64,000 nt of DNA. It comes from Selenomonas ruminantium AC2024 (GTDB lineage Bacteria; Bacillota; Negativicutes; Selenomonadales; Selenomonadaceae). This document shows, in pieces, positions 41,263-50,980 of this stretch (within the stretch, counting starts at the first letter, position 1; every line of letters begins with the position of its first letter). The stretch covers positions 310,001 to 374,000 of the forward strand of contig NZ_JIAC01000001.1 of the NCBI RefSeq assembly GCF_000687995.1. Direction: 5' to 3'. Both the position numbers and the translations under genes were made by a program. The notes beneath the pieces were generated by a model. It saw only the letters and a list, made by a program, of their open reading frames with translations. It made no database searches and was not told where the DNA came from.

Positions 41263-42315
41263 TTAATGCTGCTGGGCTGAATCATTCATGCGAAAGATGC
41301 CGATGCGTTTTGCACCGTAGAGCACCAAAGCCACGACCATGCAGACGATGGCAATGGCGAACTGCGAGCTGACTTCCGTCAGCGCCACAGCGCTAAGCCC
41401 CAGCAGGGCGCTGATGACGTACATCAGCAGTACGGCCTGCCGCTGGCTGAAGCCCAAATCCATCAGACGGTGGTGGAGATGACCTCTGTCCGGCTTGAAG
41501 ATGGGCACACCGCCACGGTAGCGGCGCACGATGGCAAAGGTCGTGTCCAGAATGGGCAGCCCCAAAGCCAGAATCGGTACAATCAGCGCAATGGTAGCCG
41601 CGCATTTCACAGCACCGATAACGGAGATACCTGCGAGCATATAGCCCAGGAACATACTCCCCGAGTCGCCCATGAAAATCCGGGCAGGATTGAAGTTGTA
41701 GTAAAGGAAGCCAATCGCAGAACCAGCCAGTGCTGCCGTCAGAACAGCCACGAGCAGAATGTTCTGCTGCAAAGCCACTAAGAAGATGGTGACGGACGCG
41801 ATGGTAGCCACACCAGCCGCCAGGCCGTCAAGTCCATCAATGAGGTTTACCGTATTGGTAAGACCTACAATCCAGAAGATGGTCACGGGAATGGCCAGCC
41901 ACTCCGTGTAGAAGAAATCGCCGAATGGGTCTGTGATGAAGTCAATGCGCACATCAAAGGCAATGACCAGCACAGCTGCCGCGACAATCTGCCCAACCAG
42001 TTTGACTTTGGCCGGCAGGTTCTTGTAATCGTCGATAACACCCACGAGCACAATCAAGGAACCGCCCACCAAGAGGCCGGTGACCTCGAAGAGCACATCC
42101 GGCTCCACGTCGATGAACTGCATAATCCCAATAATCGCCACCATAAAGGCTGCGTAAATACCCAGACCGCCGATACGGGGAATAGGTTTTTTATGTACTT
42201 TTCTCGCATCAGGAGCATCCATGGCTCCCGTCTTGGCCGCCAGGAAAATCACACCAGGCGTAATGAGCAGAGCCACACCTGCGGCAATGACAAACGCCAA
42301 CATATAATCCGGCAT
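41263..42315 (-). CDS. wecA: Undecaprenyl-phosphate N-acetylglucosaminyl-1-phosphate transferase (WecA/TagO)
   Basis: The 350-residue inner-membrane enzyme has about 11 hydrophobic segments and family motifs DAPDARKVHKKPIPRIGG, NLIDGLDGLAAG, FMGDSGSMFLGY and HLHHRLMDLG. It transfers GlcNAc-1-P to undecaprenyl phosphate, starting O-antigen, enterobacterial common antigen or teichoic-type polymers. The start at 42315 (GAGGTG 8 nt upstream) is preferred over 42339. Promoter TTGACA-N17-TAAAAT at 42368-42396. Confidence 0.93.
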   Translation of the reverse strand: MPDYMLAFVIAAGVALLITPGVIFLAAKTGAMDAPDARKVHKKPIPRIGGLGIYAAFMVAIIGIMQFIDVEPDVLFEVTGLLVGGSLIVLVGVIDDYKNLPAKVKLVGQIVAAAVLVIAFDVRIDFITDPFGDFFYTEWLAIPVTIFWIVGLTNTVNLIDGLDGLAAGVATIASVTIFLVALQQNILLVAVLTAALAGSAIGFLYYNFNPARIFMGDSGSMFLGYMLAGISVIGAVKCAATIALIVPILALGLPILDTTFAIVRRYRGGVPIFKPDRGHLHHRLMDLGFSQRQAVLLMYVISALLGLSAVALTEVSSQFAIAIVCMVVALVLYGAKRIGIFRMNDSAQQH

Positions 42316-42367
42316 ACAAGTAGCACCTCTTTTTCTCAAATAATTACTAGAAATTCATAACAAGCCT

Positions 42368-42396
42368 ATTTTAGCGCAGAGGGCCTATAGTGTCAA
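42368..42396 (-). promoter_or_regulatory. wecA operon promoter
   Basis: TTGACA and TAAAAT with 17-bp spacing on the minus strand. Confidence 0.75.
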
Positions 42397-42433
42397 TGAA
42401 AATAAGCTGAAAGCGCAATTTTTTAAGAGAATT

Positions 42434-42904
42434 TTAATCATGAATTTCATCGGGGCGGCAGGTAACAATCGTACCATCGGTTTCGTAATAAATCACCTGC
42501 CCGAGCTTGGCATTGCGCAGCATGCGGCGGCACAGCAGGCAGGGTTTGCCGGAGGCCAGCGTGCCGTCTGCATTGATGCCCACAATGTAGATAGTAGCTC
42601 CCTCCATGGCGGCAGGGTCAGCGTTGATGATAGCGTTCTGCTCGGCATGAACGGCCACGCAGAGCTCGTAGTTCTGCCCTTTGGGCACATGGAGCCGTTC
42701 CCGCTCGCAGATGCCCGTGTCGATGCAGTTAGCTTCCCCACGCGGAGCGCCGTTGTAGCCGGTGCTGATGATGATATGGTCCTTGACGATAATCGCACCA
42801 TAGCGGCGGCGCAGGCAGGTAGCCCGGCGGCCCACCGCCCGGGCAATATCGAGGAAATACTCCGTCCAATCGGGACGCGGCTGGGAATTCTTGTTCTGCT
42901 CCAT
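42434..42904 (-). CDS. comEB: Deoxycytidylate deaminase (ComEB-like)
   Basis: The 156-residue enzyme has zinc-binding CHAE/PCxxC motifs: VAVHAEQNAIINAD and GKPCLLCRRMLRNA, plus STGYNGAPRGEANC. It deaminates dCMP to dUMP for thymidylate synthesis. It is 4 bp after the YqgF-like gene and is probably the last gene of the long LPS-containing transcript. Confidence 0.93.
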   Translation of the reverse strand: MEQNKNSQPRPDWTEYFLDIARAVGRRATCLRRRYGAIIVKDHIIISTGYNGAPRGEANCIDTGICERERLHVPKGQNYELCVAVHAEQNAIINADPAAMEGATIYIVGINADGTLASGKPCLLCRRMLRNAKLGQVIYYETDGTIVTCRPDEIHD

Positions 42905-42908
42905 TTCG

Positions 42909-43319
42909 TTACTCTCCTTTGCTCTGCTGTTCTTCCTGTAAAAAGCGGCGTGCTAAGATGACCGCCACAAAATCATCCACAGGCACCGGCGGCACCTGCA
43001 TGGTGACGGGGATAAGACGGCGCCAGCCCTTGGGCGGATTAGCCTTCCAGTATTCTCCCTTGGCTAGTTCCGTGGTGCGGTATTCATCCCGCACCAGTAC
43101 CACCAGCTCCGGCACTTCTTTCAGCCGCCCTTGGGCGATTTTGCTGGTGGTGCCGTTGCCGATAACGAGACGGCTAAAGCCGTAGTCAGCTTTAGCCGCA
43201 GTTACTTCTTCTATGAGTTTGTCTGTCTCGATGACCCGCTGGGTCAGGACCTTGCCCTCACCGTCAAGGACGGCGAAACCGCATTTATCCCGCCCGGGGT
43301 CGAGGGCTGCGATAGTCAT
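42909..43319 (-). CDS. YqgF/RuvX-like RNase H-fold protein
   Basis: The 136-residue protein begins MTIAALDPGRDKCGFAVLD, the first RNase H-like acidic motif of YqgF proteins, with LVIGNGTTS and a C-terminal Asp in PVDDFVAVILARR. True YqgF/RuvX matures 16S rRNA, but this is a divergent relative and may have another nucleic-acid role. Its ATG overlaps the DUF3084 gene stop by 4 bp. Confidence 0.72.
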   Translation of the reverse strand: MTIAALDPGRDKCGFAVLDGEGKVLTQRVIETDKLIEEVTAAKADYGFSRLVIGNGTTSKIAQGRLKEVPELVVLVRDEYRTTELAKGEYWKANPPKGWRRLIPVTMQVPPVPVDDFVAVILARRFLQEEQQSKGE

Positions 43320-44506
43320 TGCGTGTTTTTCTCCACATTTATCTTCAGACGCAAGGGCCCGGAAGCATCGGTGTTGCCGTTGGCATATGCCGAAAGAATC
43401 ACCGGCCCCCGCTGGCCGCGGAGCTGCGCTACAATCTCGTAGAACTGAGCTCCTTCCATTACCCCCACAGTCCCCCGCAAGGGGTCAGGCAGAATGCCCT
43501 TGGAGGTAGCGGCAAAGTTTACATCCTTCAAGAAGTTCATAATGGTCTGTTCTGCTTCCGCATCCGAACCATCCATCATGTCATAGGGGCGGGCAATGAT
43601 GAATTCCTTATCCCGGAAAATCACACTGTTGGGATAAAGCTCCAGATTGGTGCGGACTTCCTCGCCCCGCACCAAATTGCCGGCTGCCACAATGCGTACC
43701 ACCATATCCCGTGAGCTCTTGGCAATGTTTTCTACCGCCGTGTCATATTCGGGCTGGTAAATCCAGATTTCCTTGTCGGAACGGTCACTGCCGAAACGGG
43801 CCGATACATTGCGATTGGCCAGAGCCGCCAGCGTCTGCATGTCTGCGGCCACATCCTCCACGGAGCGATTGCCCCGGATTACGCCGCTGGCGATGATTTC
43901 TCCAGCGCGGAAGGCGATATCGCCTTCGCGAATGGTAATCAGGCCATCGCGTAGCTGCTGCGTGCGCTGCTCCAAGGATTTGTTATCGTTGGTCAGCTTG
44001 TCATTGGCCGCCAGGAGCTTCTCATTGGAGCCGGACAGTTCCTCATTCTTTGCCGTCAGCTGTGCCTTGGCACTTTCCAATTCGGTAATGCCGGACTGCA
44101 GCTTAGCAGCCTCTTCCTCCAAGGTTTTCTGCTGCTTGTTGAGCCTGTCTACGTCCGCTTTGGACTGCTGCAAAGCTGCATCCGTCTTTTCCTGCTCGGA
44201 CTTAGCCATAGCCAAATCCGCCTGCGTATTCTCCAGATTGTTTTTCGTCTCCTGCATGGTGCGGTTCAGCTTCTCCATGCCGAAGAGTGCAGTGCGCACG
44301 TTATCCGAAGCCGCTGCCATTACGCCAAACGTCAGAGTGGTAATGACAATACCGGTGAATATCGTAATGATTATGGATGTATGCCGGGGACGCAGGCCGA
44401 AAATCGACAGGCGTTTCTTGCCGATTTTCGTGCCGAGCCTATCCCCGATAAAGGCGATTACCCCACCGGTAATAACCAGCACGGTAATCAAGGATATTCC
44501 TGACAT
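43316..44506 (-). CDS. DUF3084 membrane coiled-coil protein
   Basis: The 396-residue protein has two N-terminal membrane segments (about 5-22 and 44-68), then a long coiled coil (about 70-190, repeated Leu-Glu-Lys-Gln heptads) and a C-terminal globular domain. The start (FIGDRLGTKIGKKRLSIFGL) is typical of DUF3084. The function is unknown; its constant place after lptF/G in this cluster hints at an envelope role. Confidence 0.82.
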   Translation of the reverse strand: MSGISLITVLVITGGVIAFIGDRLGTKIGKKRLSIFGLRPRHTSIIITIFTGIVITTLTFGVMAAASDNVRTALFGMEKLNRTMQETKNNLENTQADLAMAKSEQEKTDAALQQSKADVDRLNKQQKTLEEEAAKLQSGITELESAKAQLTAKNEELSGSNEKLLAANDKLTNDNKSLEQRTQQLRDGLITIREGDIAFRAGEIIASGVIRGNRSVEDVAADMQTLAALANRNVSARFGSDRSDKEIWIYQPEYDTAVENIAKSSRDMVVRIVAAGNLVRGEEVRTNLELYPNSVIFRDKEFIIARPYDMMDGSDAEAEQTIMNFLKDVNFAATSKGILPDPLRGTVGVMEGAQFYEIVAQLRGQRGPVILSAYANGNTDASGPLRLKINVEKNTQ

Positions 44507-44529
44507 CTGTCAACCACCTTTCCTAAAAT

Positions 44530-45630
44530 TTAGCGGGCCGCCCGCCTGATGAGTAAACCGCCTGCGATAAGACCGATAATGTTAGGCAGCCAAACAGCCA
44601 GCAGCGGCGGCAAGGCCTCACTGCGTGCCAAAGCGCTGCCCATGGTCATCAGCGCATAGTAAGCAAAGATAATGATAACACTCATCGCAAAACCTGCCGA
44701 TGAGCTGTTGCGGGTCGGCTGCAGACCCAAGGGCACACCGACCAGCGCAAATATCAGACTGGCCAAAGGAACCGTCACACGCTGATAAAGTTCTGCCTCA
44801 ATCGCACTCGTATTGACATACTGGGTCTTCATGATTTCAATCTGCGCCCGCAGTTCCTTCATGGTCATCTCTTCCAGTTCCTTCTGCTCCCGGACAATCT
44901 GCTGGGGATTCGAAGCAATCGGAAGCACCTGGGTCTTAAAGCGAATCATATGTTCGCTCTGGTCTTCATTCTCGGAAATATCGTAGATGACACCGTTATG
45001 CATAACCCATTTCTTGCCATCCCAGTCTGCAAAATCTGCATTTTCTACATGCTTTACTTTGCCGTCCGGGCCAAATTCCTGCAGTGTCACGCCCTGCAGC
45101 TGCTGTGTCTCGGCATTAAAGAGACGCGCATAAGCCAGACGCTGCATCTTGCCCTCGGAAATCTCCTTGAGGATGATGTGCTCCTGACTCTTCATGGTCG
45201 TGTTGCCCTGAATCTCGTAATAGAGCACATTGCGGTAGGCAGTATTTGCCCAAGGAACCACGTATTCATTGAAGGCAATCGCCCCAATGCTGACAATGAA
45301 GCCAAGGACAAGGGCGGGCATGGCAATACGGGAAAAGCTGATGCCGCAGGACTTCATGGCCGTTATCTCACTGTTGCTGGACAAGCGGCCAAAGGTCAGC
45401 AATGTAGCCAGCAGCATGGACATGGGAAAGGTCCACATAACGACACCGGGCAGACCAAAGATGAAGATTTTGATGACCGCCTGCAGGGAAGCGCCATAAT
45501 CCGTTATGTACTGAGCAATCCGGAATAATGTCCCCGAACCGATGAACACCGCAGAGAACGCGCAAATGCCAAAGACGAAGGTCATGAAAACCTCGCGGAA
45601 TATATATTTGTCCAAAATTCGCAATCGCAT
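44530..45630 (-). CDS. LPS export permease, LptF/LptG family
   Basis: The 366-residue protein has the YjgP/YjgQ layout: three membrane segments, a large periplasmic jellyroll (about 130-265) and three C-terminal segments (VPLASLIFALVGVPLGLQPT). It begins RILDKYIFREVFMTF. It forms the membrane part of the LptB2FG ATP-driven LPS extractor. Only one such gene is here; the second subunit may be elsewhere, or the protein may act as a homodimer. Confidence 0.9.
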   Translation of the reverse strand: MRLRILDKYIFREVFMTFVFGICAFSAVFIGSGTLFRIAQYITDYGASLQAVIKIFIFGLPGVVMWTFPMSMLLATLLTFGRLSSNSEITAMKSCGISFSRIAMPALVLGFIVSIGAIAFNEYVVPWANTAYRNVLYYEIQGNTTMKSQEHIILKEISEGKMQRLAYARLFNAETQQLQGVTLQEFGPDGKVKHVENADFADWDGKKWVMHNGVIYDISENEDQSEHMIRFKTQVLPIASNPQQIVREQKELEEMTMKELRAQIEIMKTQYVNTSAIEAELYQRVTVPLASLIFALVGVPLGLQPTRNSSSAGFAMSVIIIFAYYALMTMGSALARSEALPPLLAVWLPNIIGLIAGGLLIRRAAR

Positions 45631-45641
45631 ATCTGTTCTCC

Positions 45642-46361
45642 TTACAAGGTAAAGTTCTCGCCGAGATAAAATTTCCGCGCGATGGGGCTCTCCGCAATCG
45701 TGCGGCTATCGCCCTCCAGCAGAATTTTACCTTCACTCAGTATATAGGCCCTGTCCACAATCTGCAAGGTCTCGCGCACATTGTGGTCCGTAATCAGGAT
45801 GCCCATGCCCCGCTGACGCAGGTACTGGATAATCTCCTGAATGTCTGCCACAGCCAGCGGGTCAACGCCGGCAAAGGGTTCATCCAACAGGATGAACTGC
45901 GGTTCCAGCGCCAGACAGCGGGCAATTTCCACCCGGCGGCGCTCACCACCGGAAAGCTCTGTGCCCTTGCGTTTACGCACATGGGTGATATGAAACTCCT
46001 CTAAAAGCTCCTCGAACTTGTTTCTCTGTTCAGCTTTGGAAAGTTCCGTGGTCTCCAAAATGGCCATGATATTTTCTTCCACTGTGAGTTTGCGGAAAAT
46101 GGAGGACTCCTGGGTCAAATAGCTGATTCCCAAAGAAGCCCGGCGATACATGGGCATTTTGGTGATATTCACATCGGACAGAAACACCTCACCGGAGGTC
46201 GGCTGCTCCAAGCCCACAATCATGTAGAAGGATGTGGTCTTACCGGCACCGTTAGGGCCTAAGAGGCCTACGATTTCCCCCTTTTCTACACGCAGGGACA
46301 CCCGGTCCACCGCGGTGTGTTCCTTAAACTTTTTTACCAGATTTTTTGCCTCAATATGCAA
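45642..46361 (-). CDS. lptB: LPS export ABC transporter ATP-binding protein LptB
   Basis: The 239-residue ATPase has Walker [12 protein letters not shown], signature [16 protein letters not shown], Walker [14 protein letters not shown] and the switch His in ITDHNV. It powers LPS extraction by LptFG. I set the start at TTG 46361 (then [11 protein letters not shown]), 7 nt after GGAGGG; the longer frame to 46376 would put the ribosome site inside the gene. Confidence 0.94.
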   Translation of the reverse strand: MHIEAKNLVKKFKEHTAVDRVSLRVEKGEIVGLLGPNGAGKTTSFYMIVGLEQPTSGEVFLSDVNITKMPMYRRASLGISYLTQESSIFRKLTVEENIMAILETTELSKAEQRNKFEELLEEFHITHVRKRKGTELSGGERRRVEIARCLALEPQFILLDEPFAGVDPLAVADIQEIIQYLRQRGMGILITDHNVRETLQIVDRAYILSEGKILLEGDSRTIAESPIARKFYLGENFTL

Positions 46362-46394
46362 AGCTCTGCCCTCCAAATTTATCGTTACAGCCCC

Positions 46395-47078
46395 TTACTT
46401 GACCTTGGCTCTGCCATTGGGGTCAAGATAAAGGGTAAGTCTATTGCTCTTCATGGTATTGTTTTCCTGAATGGCCCAGGCATTGCCGGTCATGATGACA
46501 CGGCCCTGTTCCTTGCCCACGTAATCTGCGTGGTCGCCGCCGGCTTCCATCTTACGGGACGGGCTGTTGACATGGACATTGCCCTTGCCGATGTAATGTT
46601 CATCATCCAGCCAGCCTTCCATATAATCAGCCGTAAAGGTGTCGCCGCCATCCGTAATGGTGCCGCCCGTAGGGATTTTCACATATTTATTCTGATTGGG
46701 ATAGTAGTCCACATGTTCACCCGTAAAGGTCTTCTGGCCCTGAACACCATGCACATTCCCCGTGGCACTCATATGGCCCTGACCATCGGAGACAACCTTG
46801 TCACAGGTAACACGCAAGTCGTCACGCACAGCGATAACATTGCCTTCCACGGTCCCCTCCTGAGTCTTGGAATTGTAGGTAGCTTTGGCACCAGTAACCT
46901 TAGCATTGCCCTGCTTCATCAGCACATCACCGGTGGCTATAGCCAAACCGCTTTTCATATCGTATTCCACCGTGTCCGCATCCAGGCTGGCCGGTTCATT
47001 TGCGGCGAGCAGTGTACCCACAGGCAGAGCTGCGGTCAAGCAAAGGGTCAATAAAAGCTTTCTCATCTTATTTTGCAT
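46395..47078 (-). CDS. lptA: LptA/OstA-like periplasmic LPS transport protein
   Basis: The 227-residue protein has a signal peptide (about 1-25) and an OstA beta-jellyroll (LDADTVEYDMKSGLAIATGD, VTGAKATYNSKTQEGTVEGN). It bridges inner and outer membranes for LPS. The start at 47078 (AAAGGAGG upstream) gives an 11-bp overlap with lptC. Confidence 0.9.
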   Translation of the reverse strand: MQNKMRKLLLTLCLTAALPVGTLLAANEPASLDADTVEYDMKSGLAIATGDVLMKQGNAKVTGAKATYNSKTQEGTVEGNVIAVRDDLRVTCDKVVSDGQGHMSATGNVHGVQGQKTFTGEHVDYYPNQNKYVKIPTGGTITDGGDTFTADYMEGWLDDEHYIGKGNVHVNSPSRKMEAGGDHADYVGKEQGRVIMTGNAWAIQENNTMKSNRLTLYLDPNGRAKVK

Positions 47079-47625
47079 TTGTATTTCCTCCTTTGGCCAG
47101 ATGGGCTTTGCCAATCACCTTGACTTTGTTGAAGCCGTCACTGCTTTCAATCCGCTCACCCGTAGCCAGCATATCTTCTTTCGTGACCTTGGCACTGCCC
47201 ACAGCAGCCAGCAGCTGCTTGGCAGCCTCCCAGCGCAGTTCATCACTAGTCAACCTGGCACCATCGCTGTTTTTCACATCCACATTGCCAGCAATGACAA
47301 TGTTCTTGGTCTTATCCTCATAAGTACCCTTATCAGCGGTTACTTCCACCACCCGGCCATCCTCGGCATAAAAATGACCTTTCAGTTTTTCCAGTTTGGC
47401 GTCGCGGGTCTTCACATCCACATCGATATGTTCAGCCGTCAAATCCCAGATTTTCCGGCCGTTCTTTTCCTCGCTGAGTACATTGCCATCATAACTCATA
47501 AACCGCCCACTATTGGGGTCAGCATCCGGCGAAGGTGTATCCGGAACGGTAACCACCGCCCAAACAATCGCAGCGATAAAAACTGCCAGTCCTGCGCCAA
47601 GCCATAACTTGCGCTTCTTGTCCAT
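47068..47625 (-). CDS. lptC: LPS export protein LptC
   Basis: The 185-residue protein has one N-terminal membrane anchor (about 7-26) and a periplasmic LptC jellyroll (GRKIWDLTAEHIDVDVKTRD, LEKLKGHFYAEDGRVVEVTA, VIAGNVDVKNSDG). It receives LPS from LptFG and passes it to LptA. It overlaps the acyltransferase stop by one base and lptA by 11 bp. Confidence 0.9.
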   Translation of the reverse strand: MDKKRKLWLGAGLAVFIAAIVWAVVTVPDTPSPDADPNSGRFMSYDGNVLSEEKNGRKIWDLTAEHIDVDVKTRDAKLEKLKGHFYAEDGRVVEVTADKGTYEDKTKNIVIAGNVDVKNSDGARLTSDELRWEAAKQLLAAVGSAKVTKEDMLATGERIESSDGFNKVKVIGKAHLAKGGNTNAK

Positions 47626-48536
47626 CAGGCTTCCTCCTGTGCTTTAACCGTGTGGTGCTTGCCCACATTCTGCTGTTCCGGGGGCGTATTCCACCGCTTC
47701 TGGAACCACAGCCACTGGGTGGGGTTTTCCCGGATAATATCTTCGATTATTTTCGTCATCTTCACGGTGAAGTCAAACAAATCCTTGTCCGTATCGCCGG
47801 TGTCCTCGTACCGCATGACCTCGCCAATCACCACTTTATGCTTGCCATTCTTCTGGCGCAGGATGAAGGCGGGCAGCACCGGCGCCTTGAACTTGCAGGA
47901 AAAGACTGCCGGGCCCATGGGCGTAGCTGCCAGCTTGCCAAAGAAGGGCAGGAATGCACCATTGGGGCCGCCGTCCTGATCCGCCAGGAAGCCAAGGATT
48001 TTTCCTTTTTTGAGTGCCTTGGCTGCCGCTAACAGCTCACTGGTGCCCCGGGAAAAAATCTCCACATTGATGGTCTTACGCAAATCATTCAGGGCATTGG
48101 TATACTGCATATTGGGCTGTGGCTTGGCAATGGCCGTTACCGGCAGGCCGTTCATGGTAAAAGCCGCCGACAGCCATTCCCAGGTGCCGATATGACCGGT
48201 GAGCACCACGACCCCATGGCCTTCTGCCAAGGCATCCGTCATGCGCTCCAAATGGTCAATTTCGATATACTCGTGAAAGTTCTTGGGGGTCAGCTTGGGC
48301 ATATAGAGGATTTCGAGCACATTGCGTGCCAGATTCACAAAGGAATCCCGCACGGTTCTGCGCGCCTCAGCCTCATTAAGCCCCAAGGCAGGCATAATCT
48401 GTGCCACTGCCAGCTCCCGCTGCTTCTTAATCAGAAGATAGTATAGCTGTCCCAGTACCCAGCCGGCAGCCATTACGAGTTTATAGGGGGTATGACGCAC
48501 CACCCAGCTCATAAACATCACAAATTTATACTGCAT
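47625..48536 (-). CDS. LpxL/HtrB-family lipid A acyltransferase (copy 1)
   Basis: The 303-residue membrane protein has the HX4E catalytic motif in TGHIGTWEW and LGFLADQDGGPNGAFLPFFG. It adds secondary acyl chains to Kdo-lipid IVA. A second, quite different member is encoded at 60434-61327, so the two may act at different positions. The C-terminus (about 280-303) is polar and not conserved. Confidence 0.9.
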   Translation of the reverse strand: MQYKFVMFMSWVVRHTPYKLVMAAGWVLGQLYYLLIKKQRELAVAQIMPALGLNEAEARRTVRDSFVNLARNVLEILYMPKLTPKNFHEYIEIDHLERMTDALAEGHGVVVLTGHIGTWEWLSAAFTMNGLPVTAIAKPQPNMQYTNALNDLRKTINVEIFSRGTSELLAAAKALKKGKILGFLADQDGGPNGAFLPFFGKLAATPMGPAVFSCKFKAPVLPAFILRQKNGKHKVVIGEVMRYEDTGDTDKDLFDFTVKMTKIIEDIIRENPTQWLWFQKRWNTPPEQQNVGKHHTVKAQEEA

Positions 48537-48569
48537 TAATCTTCTTCCCCCACAATTACATTACTTGCT

Positions 48570-49139
48570 TTACTGAATCAGTCCGGCATTTTCCTCAGAT
48601 TTCACCGGAATCAAAAAGCTGGCCATCAAATCTTCCCATTCGCCCTGAGCCTTGAAGATGAATTCCAACAGTTCCCGAACAGCACCTCTGCCGCCGGGGC
48701 AGCAGGAAACCACCAGAGAATGCATGCGCACATCGGGAATGGCATCGGCCACAGCCATGGGCAGGCCAACCTGCAGCATGATGGGCAAGTCGATGAGGTC
48801 GTCACCAATGTAGGCGATTTCTTCATCGCGGAGACCAGTGCGCTTCTTGAGCTCATCATAAGCCTCCCGCTTGTCGGAATTGCCCTGGAAGACCTCGCTG
48901 ATATTCAGTTCTTTGGCCCGAAACTCCACTTGCTTGGACTTCCGGCCGGTGATGATGGCAGTCTTAAGCCCCACCTTATGTGCTAAGGTTATGCCCAAGC
49001 CATCCCGGCAATAAAAGGGCTTATAAAGCTCCCCCTTCTCGCCAATATAAATCCCACCATCTGTCAACACGCCATCCACGTCAAAAATAATCAGCTTTAT
49101 CTTCTTGGCAGCTTCAATTGCTTTGCTGTGAATCTCCAT
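48570..49139 (-). CDS. kdsC: 3-deoxy-D-manno-octulosonate 8-phosphate phosphatase KdsC
   Basis: The 189-residue HAD-type enzyme has IIFDVDGVLTDGGIYIG (motif I), AIITGRKSKQVEFRAKEL, and AYIGDDLIDLPIM. It removes phosphate from Kdo-8-P. It overlaps the kdsD stop by one base. The 20-residue C-terminal tail is longer than in E. coli KdsC. Confidence 0.94.
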   Translation of the reverse strand: MEIHSKAIEAAKKIKLIIFDVDGVLTDGGIYIGEKGELYKPFYCRDGLGITLAHKVGLKTAIITGRKSKQVEFRAKELNISEVFQGNSDKREAYDELKKRTGLRDEEIAYIGDDLIDLPIMLQVGLPMAVADAIPDVRMHSLVVSCCPGGRGAVRELLEFIFKAQGEWEDLMASFLIPVKSEENAGLIQ

Positions 49140-50116
49140 TATACCACTCCTTGACGCAAAAGGTCAGTCAAATGAATAATACCCACAGGAATTTTATTGT
49201 CATCAATAACCGGCAGCACCGTAACGGGGCGCGGTTTGTGTTTTTCCATAACCGAGAGGGCCGCCGAAGCCATGGCTTCCTGCTTGATGGTCAGCGGCGT
49301 TTCGAACATGATATTGCCCACGGCTTCATCAAGGAATTTATAATCCTTGGCCAGCGCCCGGCGGATGATACCATCGGTGATGATGCCTACAAGCTTGCCG
49401 CTGTCATCAACAACAGAAGCGGCGCCCAAGCCCTTATCCGTCATGATAAAGAGGGCATCCTTAGCCGTCTTATCCTTATGCACCAAGGGATTTTCTTCGC
49501 CCGTGTGCATGACGTTTTTGACGGTGAGCAAGAGTTTACGGCCCAAAGCTCCGCCCGGATGGAACAGGGCAAAATCCTGACTTGTGAAGTCCCGAACACT
49601 CATGAGGGCGATAGCCAGAGCATCGCCCATGGCCAACGTGGCCGTGGTGCTGGCGGTAGGTGCCAGTCCTAACGGGCAGGCTTCTTTTTCCACGCCGATA
49701 TCGACAAAATGGTCAGCGGCCTTGCCGAGCTGCGAATCACGGCGTCCGCACATGGCAATGATGCGGGCGCCAATACGGCGGATAATCGGCAGGATGTTGA
49801 CCACTTCTGCCGACTCACCACTGTTGGAAATGGCAATCACCACATCATTTTCCGTCACCATGCCCAAATCGCCATGGAACGCTTCACCGGGATGCATGAA
49901 GAAGGCCGGCGTGCCGGTGCTGGCAAAGGTAGCGGCCATCTTGCGGCCCACATGACCGGATTTGCCCATGCCGGTTACAACCACACGGGCCTTGCAGTCC
50001 AGAATGCACTGCACAGCAGCCACAAATTCCTCGTCAATGCGTTCCTTGAGTTTTTCTACGGCAGACGCCTCAATGGTGAGAGTTTCCAGTGCCGCTTCTT
50101 TTATCTTGTTGATCAA
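49139..50116 (-). CDS. kdsD: D-arabinose 5-phosphate isomerase KdsD/KpsF
   Basis: The 325-residue protein has an N-terminal SIS domain (about 35-175; VVTGMGKSGHVGRKMAATFA, GEAFHGDLGMV, ISNSGESAEVVNI) and two CBS domains (about 205-325). It supplies arabinose-5-P for Kdo synthesis. The kdsB-kdsA-kdsD-kdsC order makes the full Kdo module contiguous. Confidence 0.95.
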   Translation of the reverse strand: MINKIKEAALETLTIEASAVEKLKERIDEEFVAAVQCILDCKARVVVTGMGKSGHVGRKMAATFASTGTPAFFMHPGEAFHGDLGMVTENDVVIAISNSGESAEVVNILPIIRRIGARIIAMCGRRDSQLGKAADHFVDIGVEKEACPLGLAPTASTTATLAMGDALAIALMSVRDFTSQDFALFHPGGALGRKLLLTVKNVMHTGEENPLVHKDKTAKDALFIMTDKGLGAASVVDDSGKLVGIITDGIIRRALAKDYKFLDEAVGNIMFETPLTIKQEAMASAALSVMEKHKPRPVTVLPVIDDNKIPVGIIHLTDLLRQGVV

Positions 50117-50146
50117 TCTTATCCCCTCGATTTACTAAAGCTTAAA

Positions 50147-50980
50147 TCATTTCTGCTTATGACGGACGATTTCGTGAATGGCAACAGCATCCTTCAAGAG
50201 GTCTTCCAGCTTGTCCAGGTAAACCATGTTGGCACCATCAGACAGGGCCTCTTCCGGATTGTCGTGAACTTCCAGGAACAGTGCATCCACACCGGCAGCC
50301 ACAGCAGCCCGCACCAGATATTCCACATACTCACGGTTGCCGGCAGAAGTAGTGCCATTGCCACCCGGAAGCTGTACACTGTGCGTGCCATCCATTACCA
50401 CGGGATAACCGAAGGAGCGCATGATGGGCAGGGAACGCATATCCACCACCAGATTGTGGTAGCCAAAAGAAGCACCGCGCTCGGTGAGCATCATCTGGTC
50501 ACAGCCGCTTTCATGGAGCTTGTCCACCACATTGCGCATGTCCTCAGGCGCCAGAAACTGCCCCTTCTTCACGTTGACCACACGCCCCGTCTGAGCAGCG
50601 GCATGCAGAAGATCCGTCTGACGGCAGAGGAACGCCGGAATCTGCAGGATATCGGCCACTTCAGCCACAGGCTTAGCCTGCGCGGACTCATGGATATCCG
50701 TAACCACAGGAACCTGCAGTTCTTCCTTGATTTTCTTGAGCATCTCAATGCCCTTTTTCATGCCAGGGCCACGGAAGCTATGATAGGAAGAACGGTTCGC
50801 CTTATCGAAGGAAGCCTTAAATACATAGTTGATGTCCAAACGCTGGCAGATTTCCTTGATGGTACGACCAATCAGCAGGCAACGATCCAGACCTTCCAAC
50901 ACACAGGGACCAGCCAGCAAAGTCAGCTTTTCTCCGCCACCAATCACATAATTACCAACTTTAACCTGATTCATATTCAA
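50147..50980 (-). CDS. kdsA: 2-dehydro-3-deoxyphosphooctonate aldolase KdsA
   Basis: The 277-residue enzyme condenses PEP with arabinose-5-P. Motifs: [39 protein letters not shown], and [14 protein letters not shown]. Its start overlaps kdsB by 4 bp. Confidence 0.96.
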   Translation of the reverse strand: MNMNQVKVGNYVIGGGEKLTLLAGPCVLEGLDRCLLIGRTIKEICQRLDINYVFKASFDKANRSSYHSFRGPGMKKGIEMLKKIKEELQVPVVTDIHESAQAKPVAEVADILQIPAFLCRQTDLLHAAAQTGRVVNVKKGQFLAPEDMRNVVDKLHESGCDQMMLTERGASFGYHNLVVDMRSLPIMRSFGYPVVMDGTHSVQLPGGNGTTSAGNREYVEYLVRAAVAAGVDALFLEVHDNPEEALSDGANMVYLDKLEDLLKDAVAIHEIVRHKQK